In this document: piece after piece, positions 14,617-23,597 of the stretch
Position numbering within the stretch: position 1 is the stretch's first letter
How the letters are laid out: each line of letters starts with the position of its first letter
Source of the DNA: CAZIOQ01 sp964540975
GTDB taxonomy: Bacteria; Patescibacteriota; Microgenomatia; UBA12405; UBA6130
Direction of reading: 5' to 3'
Length of the DNA: 32,376 nucleotides
Assembly (NCBI GenBank): GCA_964540975.1
Contig: CAZIOQ010000006.1
Coordinates: 1-32,376 of the forward strand
Notes under the pieces: model-generated
The model's input: only the letters and a program-made list of their open reading frames with translations
Databases searched by the model: none
What the model was told of the DNA's origin: nothing
Program-made: the position numbers and the translations under genes

Positions 14617-15843
14617 TTATCCATTAAGAGTCTCTAAAAACTCCTTATTATCTTTTGTTTTTCTTAATCTTTCTAAAAAAGCATCGGTCCTTTCCTCTTT
14701 GTCTAAAAGGTCAATCATTCTTCTCATTCTCACAATTTTCTCATAAATTTTTGGCTCAAACAAAAGTTCTTCTTTTCTTGTTCCTGATCTTTGAATATCA
14801 ATTGCCGGAAAAATTCTTCTTTCCGCCAAACTCCGATCCAAATGAAGTTCCATATTGCCGGTGCCTTTAAATTCCTCATAAATCAAATCATCCATTTTGC
14901 TCCCCGTGTCAATTAAAGCAGTACCAACAATCGTTAACGAGCCTCCATCTTCAATATTGCGAGCTGCTCCAAAAAATCTTTTGGCCGGATACAAAGCGGC
15001 TGGGTCAAACCCACCACTTAAGGTTCTTCCTGAAGAAGGCATTGAAAGATTATAAGCCCGGGCTAATCTAGTAATAGAATCCAAAATAATAAAGACGTCT
15101 TTGCCCATTTCTACCAATCTTTTCGCTCTTTCAATCGCAATCTCTGCTGCTCGGGTTTGATATTCTGGTGGCTCATCAAAATTTGAGGCCACCACTTCTC
15201 CTTTCACGCTTCTGATGATATCAGTTACTTCTTCTGGTCTTTCGCCGATTAGAACCGCCATCAAGTGAATCTTAGGATAATTTTTGGCCACTCCGTGGGC
15301 AATGTCTTTTAATAACCAGGTTTTGCCTGCCTTAGGAGGAGAAACAACTAGTCCTCTTTGGCCAAAGCCAATCGGCGCCACCAAATCAATCACCCTGGCA
15401 GAAATTGCTTCTGATCCAGTTTCAAGCTTGATTTGAGGCTGAGGAAAAATTGGGGTTAGTTCTTGAAACCAAGGCCTCTGACTTAGTTTTTCTACCGCCA
15501 CCCCATTAATCTTTTCTATTCTTAAAATTCCATAATAACGCTCATTTTCCTTTGGTGCTCTCACCTGACCACCAACCATATCTCCTTCTCGGATTTTAAA
15601 TCTTCTTATTTGGGAAGCAGAAATATAAATGTCTTTGTTTGAAGGAGTAAATTTTGGCCGCAAAAAACCATGGCCTTCCGGGGCTAAATCCAAAACTCCC
15701 TCAACGTATTCCGTTGGCAAGTGAGCATCAGGAATCACCCGCCCATCAACTTCAAATGGTTTCCCTTCTCCTAAATTGTTCTCCCCTGACAAATTCTCTT
15801 TTTTCAAATCATCAGCAGTGATCAATTCGTCTTTTTTTGCCAT
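14617..15843 (-). CDS. rho: Transcription termination factor Rho
   Basis: 408 residues. The N-terminal RNA-binding cold-shock-like domain is seen at ~48-115 ('GVLDLAPEGHGFLRP', 'DIYISASQIRRF'), and the RecA-type motor has the P-loop 'SPPKAGKTWL' (~168-177), 'LIGERPEEVTDI' and 'VFIILDSITRLARAYN' (Walker B) and 'SSGRTLSGGFDPAAL'. Length is close to E. coli Rho, without the long insertions seen in some phyla. Two in-frame ATG codons abut (15846, 15843); the AAGGAGG at 15849-15855 is 2 nt from the first and 5 nt from the second, favouring 15843. It has its own consensus-like promoter (15961-15989) and a ~120-nt leader. Hexameric ATP-dependent helicase that ends transcripts. Confidence 0.97.
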   Translation of the reverse strand: MAKKDELITADDLKKENLSGENNLGEGKPFEVDGRVIPDAHLPTEYVEGVLDLAPEGHGFLRPKFTPSNKDIYISASQIRRFKIREGDMVGGQVRAPKENERYYGILRIEKINGVAVEKLSQRPWFQELTPIFPQPQIKLETGSEAISARVIDLVAPIGFGQRGLVVSPPKAGKTWLLKDIAHGVAKNYPKIHLMAVLIGERPEEVTDIIRSVKGEVVASNFDEPPEYQTRAAEIAIERAKRLVEMGKDVFIILDSITRLARAYNLSMPSSGRTLSGGFDPAALYPAKRFFGAARNIEDGGSLTIVGTALIDTGSKMDDLIYEEFKGTGNMELHLDRSLAERRIFPAIDIQRSGTRKEELLFEPKIYEKIVRMRRMIDLLDKEERTDAFLERLRKTKDNKEFLETLNG

Positions 15844-15848
15844 CATCG

Positions 15849-15855
15849 CCTCCTT
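15849..15855 (-). promoter_or_regulatory. Shine-Dalgarno sequence of rho
   Basis: AAGGAGG on the minus strand, a full match to the anti-SD; it decides in favour of the ATG at 15843. Confidence 0.75.
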
Positions 15856-15960
15856 TAAAAATTAAATAAATATTCTTGAAGTCCTCTAACTAAAAACTCT
15901 GGGAAAAGACTTTTTGTTTTGTTAAATAATAATGAAGCACAACTTAATTCCTATTGCTTT

Positions 15961-15989
15961 ATTGAAACACATCTTCTTTGTTTTGTCAA
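15961..15989 (-). promoter_or_regulatory. Promoter of rho
   Basis: TTGACA (15989-15984), 17-nt spacer, TTCAAT (15966-15961) on the minus strand. The predicted start near 15954 leaves a leader of ~110 nt, unlike the leaderless genes elsewhere in this window; Rho leaders are often sites of autoregulation, but no such element could be shown here. The rest of 15847-16083 is AT-rich and shows nothing else. Confidence 0.65.
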
Positions 15990-16083
15990 TGACAGTTCGA
16001 TGCCTTAAAAGCAGTTCTATCTTGAAATCCAAAATCGTCTGCTTATTGACTAATTTCTAATTAAGCTAAAAAATGGCCAAATC

Positions 16084-16758
16084 TTACTGCCAAACAATCT
16101 CATGAATTCCTGGGTCAACTCCTTTGTCTTGTATCCAGTCCAAAACCTCCTGCTTAATCCTGGTTTTGTCTTGACCTTTAATCTTCACTCCCAACTTCAA
16201 CGGCCCTAAATAATTGGCAGCAAAATCATTGTTTTCAAAAGGCAAATATTTGATCAAAGGATAATATCTGATTAACCGGTTAACTATTTCTTCCACTTCT
16301 CTTGGATTACCAGCACCGCTTAATGGCGTGGGTGAAATTTCTTGAAAAGGAGAAATTTTGGCTGTTGGTTGAGGTGAAATTATTTCTTCTTCTTCTTCTG
16401 GCAATTTATAAGACCAGGAATAAAGCTGTTTTTCTTGATACCAAATTTCAAAAAAATAACTTCCCTGCTCAAGAGGCGGCAAGAAATTTATTTTTAATTG
16501 ATCATCAGCAACAATTTTTTCAAAATTAACACTGGGGGTAATTTTGACCTGAATTCTGGCTAGTTGATCCGCAGTTGATTGGCTAAAAACTATTTTCACT
16601 TGAGAGACTGGTGAAGAAATTGCTCCTGGTAAAGGCTCAAGGCTGATTACTTTTGGGAAAATTGCCGGTGCTTGGCTGGTCCATTTGATAATTGCCAATA
16701 AACTGGCTAAAAAAGCCAAAAAGATCACCAGCCAATATTTTTTAACAAATTGTTTCAT
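16084..16758 (-). CDS. Membrane-anchored Ig-like protein of unknown function
   Basis: 224 residues. One N-terminal helix (~9-28, YWLVIFLAFLASLLAIIKW) anchors it, with the rest probably outside. Residues ~38-120 look like a bacterial Ig-like/Big domain: 'LEPLPGAISSPVSQVKIVFSQ', 'INFLPPLEQGSYFFEIWY'. A Pro/Ser/Thr linker (~125-150) leads to a ~70-residue C-terminal part ('YYPLIKYLPFENNDFAANYLGP', 'GVDPGIHEIVW') that I do not recognise. Its ATG shares one base with the stop of the CHAP-domain gene (TAATG), so the two are coupled. A surface or periplasm-like role linked to the pilin/CHAP machinery is inferred from context only. Confidence 0.75.
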   Translation of the reverse strand: MKQFVKKYWLVIFLAFLASLLAIIKWTSQAPAIFPKVISLEPLPGAISSPVSQVKIVFSQSTADQLARIQVKITPSVNFEKIVADDQLKINFLPPLEQGSYFFEIWYQEKQLYSWSYKLPEEEEEIISPQPTAKISPFQEISPTPLSGAGNPREVEEIVNRLIRYYPLIKYLPFENNDFAANYLGPLKLGVKIKGQDKTRIKQEVLDWIQDKGVDPGIHEIVWQ

Positions 16759-18278
16759 TATTTAAGAATAACATAACCTTTAAGTTCTATCTCCTGCGCA
16801 GTTAAAGGAACGGTGGCAACAACCCCGGTATAACCATCAGCGGCAGTAATCCAGATATTGGGAATCTCGCCCCTGACCGTTCCCCATTCTACCCTCGTCA
16901 CCACGGCAATATGACCATCTTTAGTGTTATGAACCACATTATCACCCACTTTTATTTCTTTAAAATTGGTGTGGTGAGGAAGAAGACTAACATATTCAGC
17001 TGCTCTAGCCACTGACGGCAAGTTTGGTTCCGCCACTCTTTTAAATCCAACACACTGCAGTTTACCGTAACTGGCAACCGAGCGCTTAATTTCTTCCCAG
17101 GCACCTGGCACCGATACTTCTAATTTTTCTTTCAAACAATTTTCTTGTTCTTGAAGAGTCCGAGAATTGACCACGCCGTTTTTTATGCACTCCCTAATAA
17201 TCTGCTCGGTCATTGCTGCCCGCCAAGCAGCTGACCCCCGAGTCAAGCCAGCGGGATCGAGATCCACCCTCACCTTTTCCAAATCAGTTAAAAACTGCTC
17301 TAAAGCCAAACTCTCACTTTGAGAAACCCAAAGACTGCTGCCAAGAATTCCTGCTCCAAAAATAATCAAAACTGCCAACAAAATCGGCAAACCAACAAAA
17401 ACTGCCACTAAAATCAACCAAAGACTTTTATCTGATTTCTCCTCTGCTTGAGCTTGAGCAAAAATAAGGTTGTTAAAAAAAGTAGTCAAACCAGAAAAGA
17501 TTCTGCTGGTCCCTTTTTTAATCAAACTAGTAGTCCAAACCGTAGCTGTCACCAACCATCCTGGCGGACCACCACCAATGCCTAAAGCCGAACCCAGGGT
17601 GCTCATCACCCCTTTACCTCCAGTAACCACTGCTGCCTTAGCACCAGTTTTTAAAAATTGTTTTGCGCCAATAAAAAGCGTTTTTTGGCCGACCAAACCA
17701 ACAAATCTTTTTCCTGCTGCTGGTAAAAAAAACCGTTTTTCTCTTCTTACTCCTTCTGGCTCTTTAAAAAAGCTGCCGGTCAATCTTTTTGCCAACCAGC
17801 CGATTTGATAAAAACTAGAATGAGTAACCTGCCGAATTGTTTTTTCTTGCTGTTTTAAAGGGGTCAGCCAAAAAGAATCAACTGTTTTTGCTAAGGAATT
17901 GATTGTCGCCACAATTTTTCTGTTTTCTTTTGGCGAGCGGAAAAAAGCTTTGGCCGCTTGAATCTTCTGCCAACTGGCTGATTCTTCTTTTTGCAAAAAA
18001 AATGCTTTGGCAAATTCAGGATTTGATTTTGCCTGGGAAATTTTTTCCTCCAAAGCAGCAATTGTTGGCGGCAAGGTTGGCAATTGTTCTTCTGACAAAT
18101 CTACTTGCTGATCACTAAGAAAAAGCCTTCTTAAGAGCATTGGCAAGGTTTTGATCGCCTCCGGAGTAATTCTTGTTTTTTGACTAAATTCTTGCCAATC
18201 AGGCGAAACTTTTTCTAAATCCTGCCAGATGTTAATCACTGATGCTGGTGGTAAATCAAGGTTTTCTTTCTTTGTCAT
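16758..18278 (-). CDS. Membrane protein with C-terminal CHAP-like amidase/peptidase domain
   Basis: 506 residues from the ATG at 18278 (an upstream TTG at 18299 lies deeper inside nrnA). The first ~200 residues are charged and helical, and presumably cytosolic. A Gly/Ala-rich hydrophobic zone (~205-270) and a clear TM segment (~290-325, 'LWLILVAVFVGLPILLAVLI') follow, then an extracytoplasmic part. The last ~100 residues resemble a CHAP domain: 'GKLQCVGF' supplies the Cys (~409) and 'DGHIAVVTRV' the His (~456), with 'WITAADGY' in the position of the third residue. CHAP enzymes cleave peptidoglycan cross-bridges, so this could open the wall for the pilus apparatus, like VirB1. It overlaps nrnA by 23 bp and the next gene by 1 bp. 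Confidence 0.75.
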   Translation of the reverse strand: MTKKENLDLPPASVINIWQDLEKVSPDWQEFSQKTRITPEAIKTLPMLLRRLFLSDQQVDLSEEQLPTLPPTIAALEEKISQAKSNPEFAKAFFLQKEESASWQKIQAAKAFFRSPKENRKIVATINSLAKTVDSFWLTPLKQQEKTIRQVTHSSFYQIGWLAKRLTGSFFKEPEGVRREKRFFLPAAGKRFVGLVGQKTLFIGAKQFLKTGAKAAVVTGGKGVMSTLGSALGIGGGPPGWLVTATVWTTSLIKKGTSRIFSGLTTFFNNLIFAQAQAEEKSDKSLWLILVAVFVGLPILLAVLIIFGAGILGSSLWVSQSESLALEQFLTDLEKVRVDLDPAGLTRGSAAWRAAMTEQIIRECIKNGVVNSRTLQEQENCLKEKLEVSVPGAWEEIKRSVASYGKLQCVGFKRVAEPNLPSVARAAEYVSLLPHHTNFKEIKVGDNVVHNTKDGHIAVVTRVEWGTVRGEIPNIWITAADGYTGVVATVPLTAQEIELKGYVILK

Positions 18279-19284
18279 CTGAATTAAAAGATTGGTCAAA
18301 AGCTTGGAAAACTTTTTCTAATGCTTGGGGAAAGTTCTTCGCTTTAAAAATTGCTCCCGAGGCAGTTTGGTGGCCACCGCCGCCTAAGGTCATCGCCCAT
18401 TTTCTAACATCTTTTTTCAAATCTGAAGAGCGAAGGCTAACCCTAAATTCACTTTTGCCAATTTGAGAAAGCAAAAAATATCTCTCGGCTTCCGGTAATG
18501 TTTTCAAATGATTGACTAAAAAATCAAAAGCCGCTTTCCGACCAGATTTAAACAATTGCTGCCAATCTTGGGGAAAAATTTTTAACCAAACCAGTTTTCT
18601 TTTCCGGTCAAGTTCTGCTTGGGAAAGAATTTTGGCCAGAGCTTTTAATTGGTTAAACTTAAAAGCATTAAACAGCAAATTGTTAATTTTGGCAATGTCT
18701 GCTTTCTGTTCGATCAAAAAAGCAGCTGTTTTTAGGGTTTTTGCTGTCGTTGACGGAGTTTGAAAATTTAAGGTATCGCCAACAATCGCGGTCAGCAAAC
18801 AAAAACTTAGTCGTTGATCGAATTTTTGCCTTAGCAATTGAAAAAAATCAACCAAAAGCTCGCCCACAGAGCTTGCCTTAGGATCAACTAATTCTAAATC
18901 AGCCCAAGATCTCTCAAGATGATGATCAATCCTGATTTTTAAACCTTGAGGCAGGAGAAAATTTTTCTTTATCAAAGAAGGATTAGCCACATCAGGAAAA
19001 ATAAACAATTCTTGTTGAAAATTTGAGGGAAACATTTTAATTTTTTTAAACTCAGGCAAAAACTGAAAACTGCGGTCAACTTTTTGGGGGGAGAAAACCA
19101 CTGGTCTTTTGCCAATTTTCTTTAACCACCAAAATAAGGCAAGGCTGGAACCGACAGCATCGGCATCCGGGTCCCGATGAAGAAAAATGGCAATTTTGTT
19201 GGCTTTTTTAATTGCCTGAAACAAAGTTTTTGCTTTTTTAATAATGAACGGCGAATTACAAGCTTTGCTGACTTTGTTCTCCAT
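18256..19284 (-). CDS. NrnA-like DHH/DHHA1 phosphoesterase
   Basis: 342 residues. N-terminal DHH domain with 'FLHRDPDADAVGSSLAL' (~34-50), an Asp in 'IFPDVANP' (~98) and 'RIDHHLERSWADLELVDP' (Asp-His-His at ~120-122) as metal ligands; C-terminal DHHA1 domain ending in 'GGGGHQTASGAIF'. All motif positions look intact. NrnA-type enzymes degrade nano-RNAs and/or pAp in the cytosol. The gene order and the overlap with the CHAP gene suggest coexpression with surface genes, though the function itself is housekeeping. Its ATG stands 6 nt after a TAAAAT box, implying a leaderless start. Confidence 0.88.
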   Translation of the reverse strand: MENKVSKACNSPFIIKKAKTLFQAIKKANKIAIFLHRDPDADAVGSSLALFWWLKKIGKRPVVFSPQKVDRSFQFLPEFKKIKMFPSNFQQELFIFPDVANPSLIKKNFLLPQGLKIRIDHHLERSWADLELVDPKASSVGELLVDFFQLLRQKFDQRLSFCLLTAIVGDTLNFQTPSTTAKTLKTAAFLIEQKADIAKINNLLFNAFKFNQLKALAKILSQAELDRKRKLVWLKIFPQDWQQLFKSGRKAAFDFLVNHLKTLPEAERYFLLSQIGKSEFRVSLRSSDLKKDVRKWAMTLGGGGHQTASGAIFKAKNFPQALEKVFQAFDQSFNSDDKERKP

Positions 19285-19290
19285 TTTTGA

Positions 19291-19296
19291 ATTTTA
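19291..19296 (-). promoter_or_regulatory. -10 box of the nrnA-like operon
   Basis: TAAAAT on the minus strand, 6 nt before the ATG at 19284; no convincing -35. The remaining intergenic sequence to 19505 has only weak hairpins. Confidence 0.4.
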
Positions 19297-19505
19297 ACAA
19301 ATTCTTGAAAAATTAAATAGTCGCTCTTTAATAGTTCTCAACCAGTCTTAAGCAGCCAACTTAATCCAAATTAAAATTGCACGAATTTCTAAATTAGCCT
19401 AATTACCTAAAATGGCGGGTGAGGAATTAGAAATTTAAAAGCTAGAACTGAAAATGCAGGACCGAGGTGGGTTTTCAGGCATGAAAATAAAAAAATCTTT
19501 AAAAA

Positions 19506-20651
19506 TTACTTATAAAGCAAAGGTTTGCCCATTAAAGCCAATTCTAGGCTTAAGCGTCGGTTTTGCTTGTCAATTCTTTCCACAAAACACTTGATTTTTT
19601 CCCCTTCTCTAATTACCATCTGGGGCGGTATTTTACTAATATGAACCAAGCCTTCAATTCCTGGTTCTAATTTAACTAGGGCACCAAAATTAGTCATCTG
19701 GGTCACTACCCCTTCAATTGGTGTATCTTTCGGATATTTCTCTTCGATTGTTTCCCAAGGATCTTTAAAAAGCCTTTTTAAAGAAAACTGCAATTTGCCA
19801 TCCTCTTTAGAAATCAACATTGCTTTTAGCTTGTCTCCTTTTTTATACATCGCCAGCAAATCACTAACTTTGTCCCAGGAGACTTCAGAAATATGAACCA
19901 AACCTTCTAATTGTAAAACGCTTTTGTTTTTTAAGGGCAGTTTAATTTTGACAAACAAGCCAAATGGCTCTACCCTAACCACCTCTGCCCTGAAAACATC
20001 GCCAATTTTTATTTTCTCCATAATCTCTTTTTCTTGATCAACAATCTCTGGTTCACTCGCCATTCTTTCACTAAAGACCAGTCTGTTTTTCTCCCGATCT
20101 ACCTCCAAAACCTTAACTGTAATCTTAAGACCAATTAATTTCTCTGGATTGTGTTGGTATTTAACCCCAATTTGTGAGCCAGGGATAAAACCAAATAAAC
20201 CAAAAGGGGCAATCACTACCACGCCACCAGAAGAGACTTCTTTACCCAAAACCTTGATGTTTTCTCTTGATTTAAATTTCTCTTCAAAAAATTGCCAAGC
20301 TTTTTCAAAAGCCGCTTTCCTGATCGAGAGCAAAATTTGTCCTCTTTCGCTTTCTGGCACCCTCACCTGAGCGGTAATTTCGTCACCAACCTTAAGCTGG
20401 GAAACAAAATCCCGCACTCTCGCCAATTCCTTGCTTAAAACCACTCCTTCTGTTTTAGCACCAATATCAATAAATAAAGCGTTTTTCCTAATTTCTGAGA
20501 CAACACCTTTGACAAACTCTCCCTTTTTCAATCCTTTTATTTTGTAATCCAAAACAGCCAAAAACTCCTCCATCGAGGCAAAAGAAGAGTCTTTTTTAGC
20601 CAATTTGACAGTTGGTTTTTTTAAAGTTAATGAATTTTTCTTTTGACTCAT
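19506..20651 (-). CDS. rpsA: Ribosomal protein S1 (four S1 domains)
   Basis: 381 residues with four S1 OB-fold repeats at ~43-110, 125-195, 215-290 and 303-372, each with the 'G..V.G.V' start and a 'GLVH(I)S' type strand: 'EGVVLSKEL', 'FGFIPGSQI', 'EGLVHISEVSW', 'EGLVHISKIPP'. This is the short, four-domain S1 found in Gram-positive and many small-genome bacteria, against six domains in E. coli. It binds mRNA at the 30S platform. An AAAGGA element precedes the ATG by ~12 nt. It lies downstream of the 5S gene on the same strand with no clear terminator in the 138 nt between, so read-through from the rRNA operon is possible. Confidence 0.9.
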   Translation of the reverse strand: MSQKKNSLTLKKPTVKLAKKDSSFASMEEFLAVLDYKIKGLKKGEFVKGVVSEIRKNALFIDIGAKTEGVVLSKELARVRDFVSQLKVGDEITAQVRVPESERGQILLSIRKAAFEKAWQFFEEKFKSRENIKVLGKEVSSGGVVVIAPFGLFGFIPGSQIGVKYQHNPEKLIGLKITVKVLEVDREKNRLVFSERMASEPEIVDQEKEIMEKIKIGDVFRAEVVRVEPFGLFVKIKLPLKNKSVLQLEGLVHISEVSWDKVSDLLAMYKKGDKLKAMLISKEDGKLQFSLKRLFKDPWETIEEKYPKDTPIEGVVTQMTNFGALVKLEPGIEGLVHISKIPPQMVIREGEKIKCFVERIDKQNRRLSLELALMGKPLLYK

Positions 20652-20789
20652 TAACCTGATAAATCCTTTCTTCTAAGATTTGAAACTGGGACATAAGTCA
20701 ACGAACCAAAGCCAAATTATCGACAAATTTTCCCATATCCGACACTTTGGCAAAGGTAAATTAACAATTATCTCCCAGTGATAAGTGTC

Positions 20790-20908
20790 TCCCCGGCTAT
20801 GACCTATTTTCTCCTGACACAAGATCAAGATATCGTCAGCGCTGAAGCGTTTCACTATCCTGTTCGGAATGGGAAGGAGTGGTTCCACTTCGCTCAAATA
20901 ACCGGGGA
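20790..20908 (-). rRNA. rrf: 5S ribosomal RNA
   Basis: About 119 nt. The terminal stem is TCCCCGG at 20908-20902 with CCGGGGA at 20796-20790. The interior has the conserved 'CCATTCCGAACAGGA' loop and 'GGGAGA...GGTCATAGC' end. It lies 26 nt after the 23S 3' end. Ends are estimated from the stem. Confidence 0.92.
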
Positions 20909-21167
20909 ATTTAATCCAAAAACCAGGCGGTAAAATTTAAGTTTGCTTTTTTGACCGATAGGAATGGTTTGGCTAAAACTGTTACCAGTCTTACACCTAC
21001 CACCCATCACCCAGTAGTCTCCTGGGGGTCTTAACGATTCCTCATCTTGGGGACGGCTTCCCACTTTAGATGCTTTCAGTGGTTATCCGTTAGAAACATA
21101 GCTACCCGGCAGTGCCCTTGGCAGGACAACCGGTACACCAGAGGTTTCTCCAGGTAGGTCCTCTCGT

Positions 21168-21926
21168 CAACTTTTTCTTTTGTTACCAAAAGGTTAGACT
21201 ATACCTTCATCCCGATTTAATCTCGGGAGCTTGCCTTATTATGGAAGCGCTAATTTACCCCTCATCCTAGGAGTATAACTTCCATCTCGTCCGCCAAACA
21301 AATTGGCAAGACTCAGTCGTTAAAGGGGTATCAGGCCTTTCTTAATAAAACTTTGTCTCACAAATTCATAGTTATACTTTTTCCGTACTGTCGCATAGTT
21401 TAACGAAGAAATTTTGTCCGAGAGCTGACATAGTTTTAGAAACTCCTCCGGTCTGGGATTTTTCTCCAAGATAGAAATTGCCTCGAGCATGATCTCAACT
21501 TGCTTTTTCTTAAAGAGAATAGATGGAAACAGTTCTTTTAGAACAGACTTGACCGTCTGGTGACCTTCAATTCTCAACTCAGTAATCCTGTCCTTCCTTC
21601 TCGTTAAATATCCTCTCCCCAATTTTTCTTTGATCTAGAACAGTCCTTTTTCATAACGACTATCCTGATAAAAGCAAATTGTTGTCTTTGCCCTAAAGCC
21701 AAAACTAACTCTCTTTCTTGGTTTACACTGAAGCATTACGCTTCCGTCACCATCCAAAAATCCTGCAATATATGCTTTTTCTTCTTTCTTCATTAAGATC
21801 AGCCTTAACCTTCCCTTGGTGTGGCCCTCTAAGTTACAAGGACCAACAACTTCATTTATTATAGAGGGTTTCACCAATTTGAGCAAGTGTGACCTTGGCA
21901 GTTACCCACCAAGGCAGCATTTATTT
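21168..21926 (-). mobile_element. Group I intron within the 23S sarcin-ricin loop
   Basis: Removing 759 nt joins ...GGTACAGT to ACGAGAGGACC, restoring the universal AGTACGAGAGGACC of the sarcin-ricin loop and a seven-pair flanking stem (CCGGGTA/TACCTGG). This places the insertion between the equivalents of E. coli U2656 and A2657. The 5' exon ends in U and the intron ends in G, as group I introns require. Near the 3' end the P7-type motif AAGGTATAGTC (21207-21197) is present. The intron carries an I-CreI-like endonuclease frame (21320-21793). Subgroup and full fold were not determined. Confidence 0.85.
21320..21793 (-). pseudogene. I-CreI-like LAGLIDADG homing endonuclease with an in-frame amber codon
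   Basis: From the ATG at 21793 the frame runs 157 codons to 21320, close to the length of I-CreI (163). The single LAGLIDADG helix is 'YIAGFLDGDGSV', with the two glycines and the metal-binding Asp kept. The order of later blocks also follows I-CreI: 'IKEKLGRGYLTRR', 'LKELFPSILFKKKQVEIML', 'EFLKLCQLSDKISSLNYATVRK'. Codon 53 (21637-21635) is TAG; the frame is otherwise open on both sides, so no frameshift is involved. A TGG-to-TAG change (Trp before IKEKLG) is the simplest explanation. Without read-through the enzyme is dead. An upstream open stretch to 21886 is intron core, not coding. Confidence 0.82.
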
Positions 21927-23431
21927 ACTGTACCCGGATCCCCTCAAGAATCAAGCGGTTATTGTGGATAGAGTCCGAACTGTTTTGCAACGTTCTGAAC
22001 CCAGCTAACGCGGCGCTTTAATGGGCGAACAGACCAACCCTTCCCGGCTTCTTCACCAGGAGGATGCGCCAAGCCGACATCGAGGTCGCGATCCAGGCCG
22101 TCGATATGGACTCTCGGGCCTGACCACGCTGTTATCCCCGGGGTAACTTTTATCGTTTAAGTTCCCTCCCATACCATTTGGCAAGGGAAGATCACTAGGA
22201 CCTGCTTTCGCATCTGCTCGACCCATCGGTCTCGCAGTTAAGCCGGCTTCCGCCCTTACACTACCAGCTCGATTTCCATCCGAGCCTAGCCGACCTTTGT
22301 GAGCCCGCGTTACTCTTTAGCAGGCAACTGCCCCAGTTAAACTGGCAACCAAGCACTGTTCCTGTCCGAGTTTCCATCGAACATAGGTTAGGTTCAAGAA
22401 TGATGAAGAGTGGTATCTCACTGTCGTTCTAACTTAAGGTTAGAACTCCCACCTATTCTCAACAATCATCAAACCATCCCCAATGCTAAGTTCCAGTGAA
22501 GCTCCACGGGGTCTTTTTGTCCCACAATAACTAACCGGCATATTCACCGGTATTTCAATTTCGCCGGGTAGAGGGTCGGAGACAGTTGCTCGGTCGTGAA
22601 GTCGTTCATACCGGCCAGAACTTACCTGGCAATGGACTTCGCTACCTTTGGACAGTTATGGTTACTGCCGTCGTTCACCGGGGCTTCAGGCTGCAGCACT
22701 AGCGCTTTGCCAGCACCGCTCTCCTTAACCTTCCGGCACCGGACAGACCTCAGCCCCTATATCTCCCCTTACGGGTTTGCAGGGACCGGTGTTTTTGGTA
22801 AACAGTCGCCGAGCACTCTTTTGTTGCAGCCTACCTTACCACAGGATAAGGTAGGCAAGGCATCTTGCGAACTTACACCTAGCTTGTTTGCCGAGTTCCT
22901 TGACCCTCTTTTACCCGATTGCCTTGGTCTACTCGACCTGCCCACCAGTGTTGGTTTGTGGTACGAATGCCGTTAGTTTTTGTCCACCAATTGGCAGACC
23001 GAAGCGAAGTTTTTCTCGGCATCTTAGCTTAATCTGTTCTCCTAATCCTAAGATTAGGATCACTGCTAAGCTCGCCTCCAAATCAAGATGGCGGATTTGC
23101 CAACCATCTCTGACTTGCCAAGCAGACGCTCCGATTCCACTGGAACGCCAGATCTACCAAGATGCGTCACTCCCCTTCAAAAAAACTAACGACAGCGCCG
23201 GAATATTAACCGGCCATCCTTCGGCTACTCCCCTGAAGCCAGAGGACTGACCTTAGGATCGGCTAACCCTCAGTCGACGGCCGTTGCTGAGGAAACCTTA
23301 GGCTTTCGGCATTCCGGATTCTCACCGGAATCACGCTACTCATGCCGGCATTCACACTTCCCGACGCTCCACCCCGCCTTACAGCGAAGCTTCACTGCCT
23401 CGGGAACGCTCCCTTACCATCCTCGCCCCCT

Positions 23432-23597
23432 GGACGAGGAAATCCTAAAAGATTAAATCCTAATCGCAATTCTAAACAAATTCTAGTTTGCCAATTTCTC
23501 CAATTCAAAACATTTTTGTTTGGAGCATTTGATTTTGGCATTTTGAGATTGTTTAGGGCTTAGGATTTAGAGATTCGTGCTTAGAATTTCCTTGTCC
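23432..23597 (-). repeat. Helix 45 expansion in 23S: long palindrome
   Basis: A 166-nt segment in place of a short hairpin near E. coli ~1150-1190. Outer arms GGACGAGGAAATCCTAAAAG (23432-23451) and the complement of 23580-23597 form an imperfect ~18-20 bp stem, and inner arms with TAAATCCTAA and CTAAACAA extend it. It is much more AT-rich than the adjacent rRNA. Confidence 0.7.

Noticed and set aside
19384..19478. Two hairpins downstream of rpsA (AATTTCTAA/TTAGAAATT and CTGAAAA/TTTTCAG)
   Set aside because: Stems are AT-rich with loops of 17-34 nt and no T-tract in the right place; not convincing as terminators or small RNA.
20673..20897. 74-codon minus-strand frame over the 5S gene
   Set aside because: It is entirely 5S rRNA and its flank; the conserved 5S loops account for the sequence.
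22596..23563. Long plus-strand open frames over the 23S gene
   Set aside because: They lie on the antisense strand of conserved rRNA exons and have no protein-like composition.
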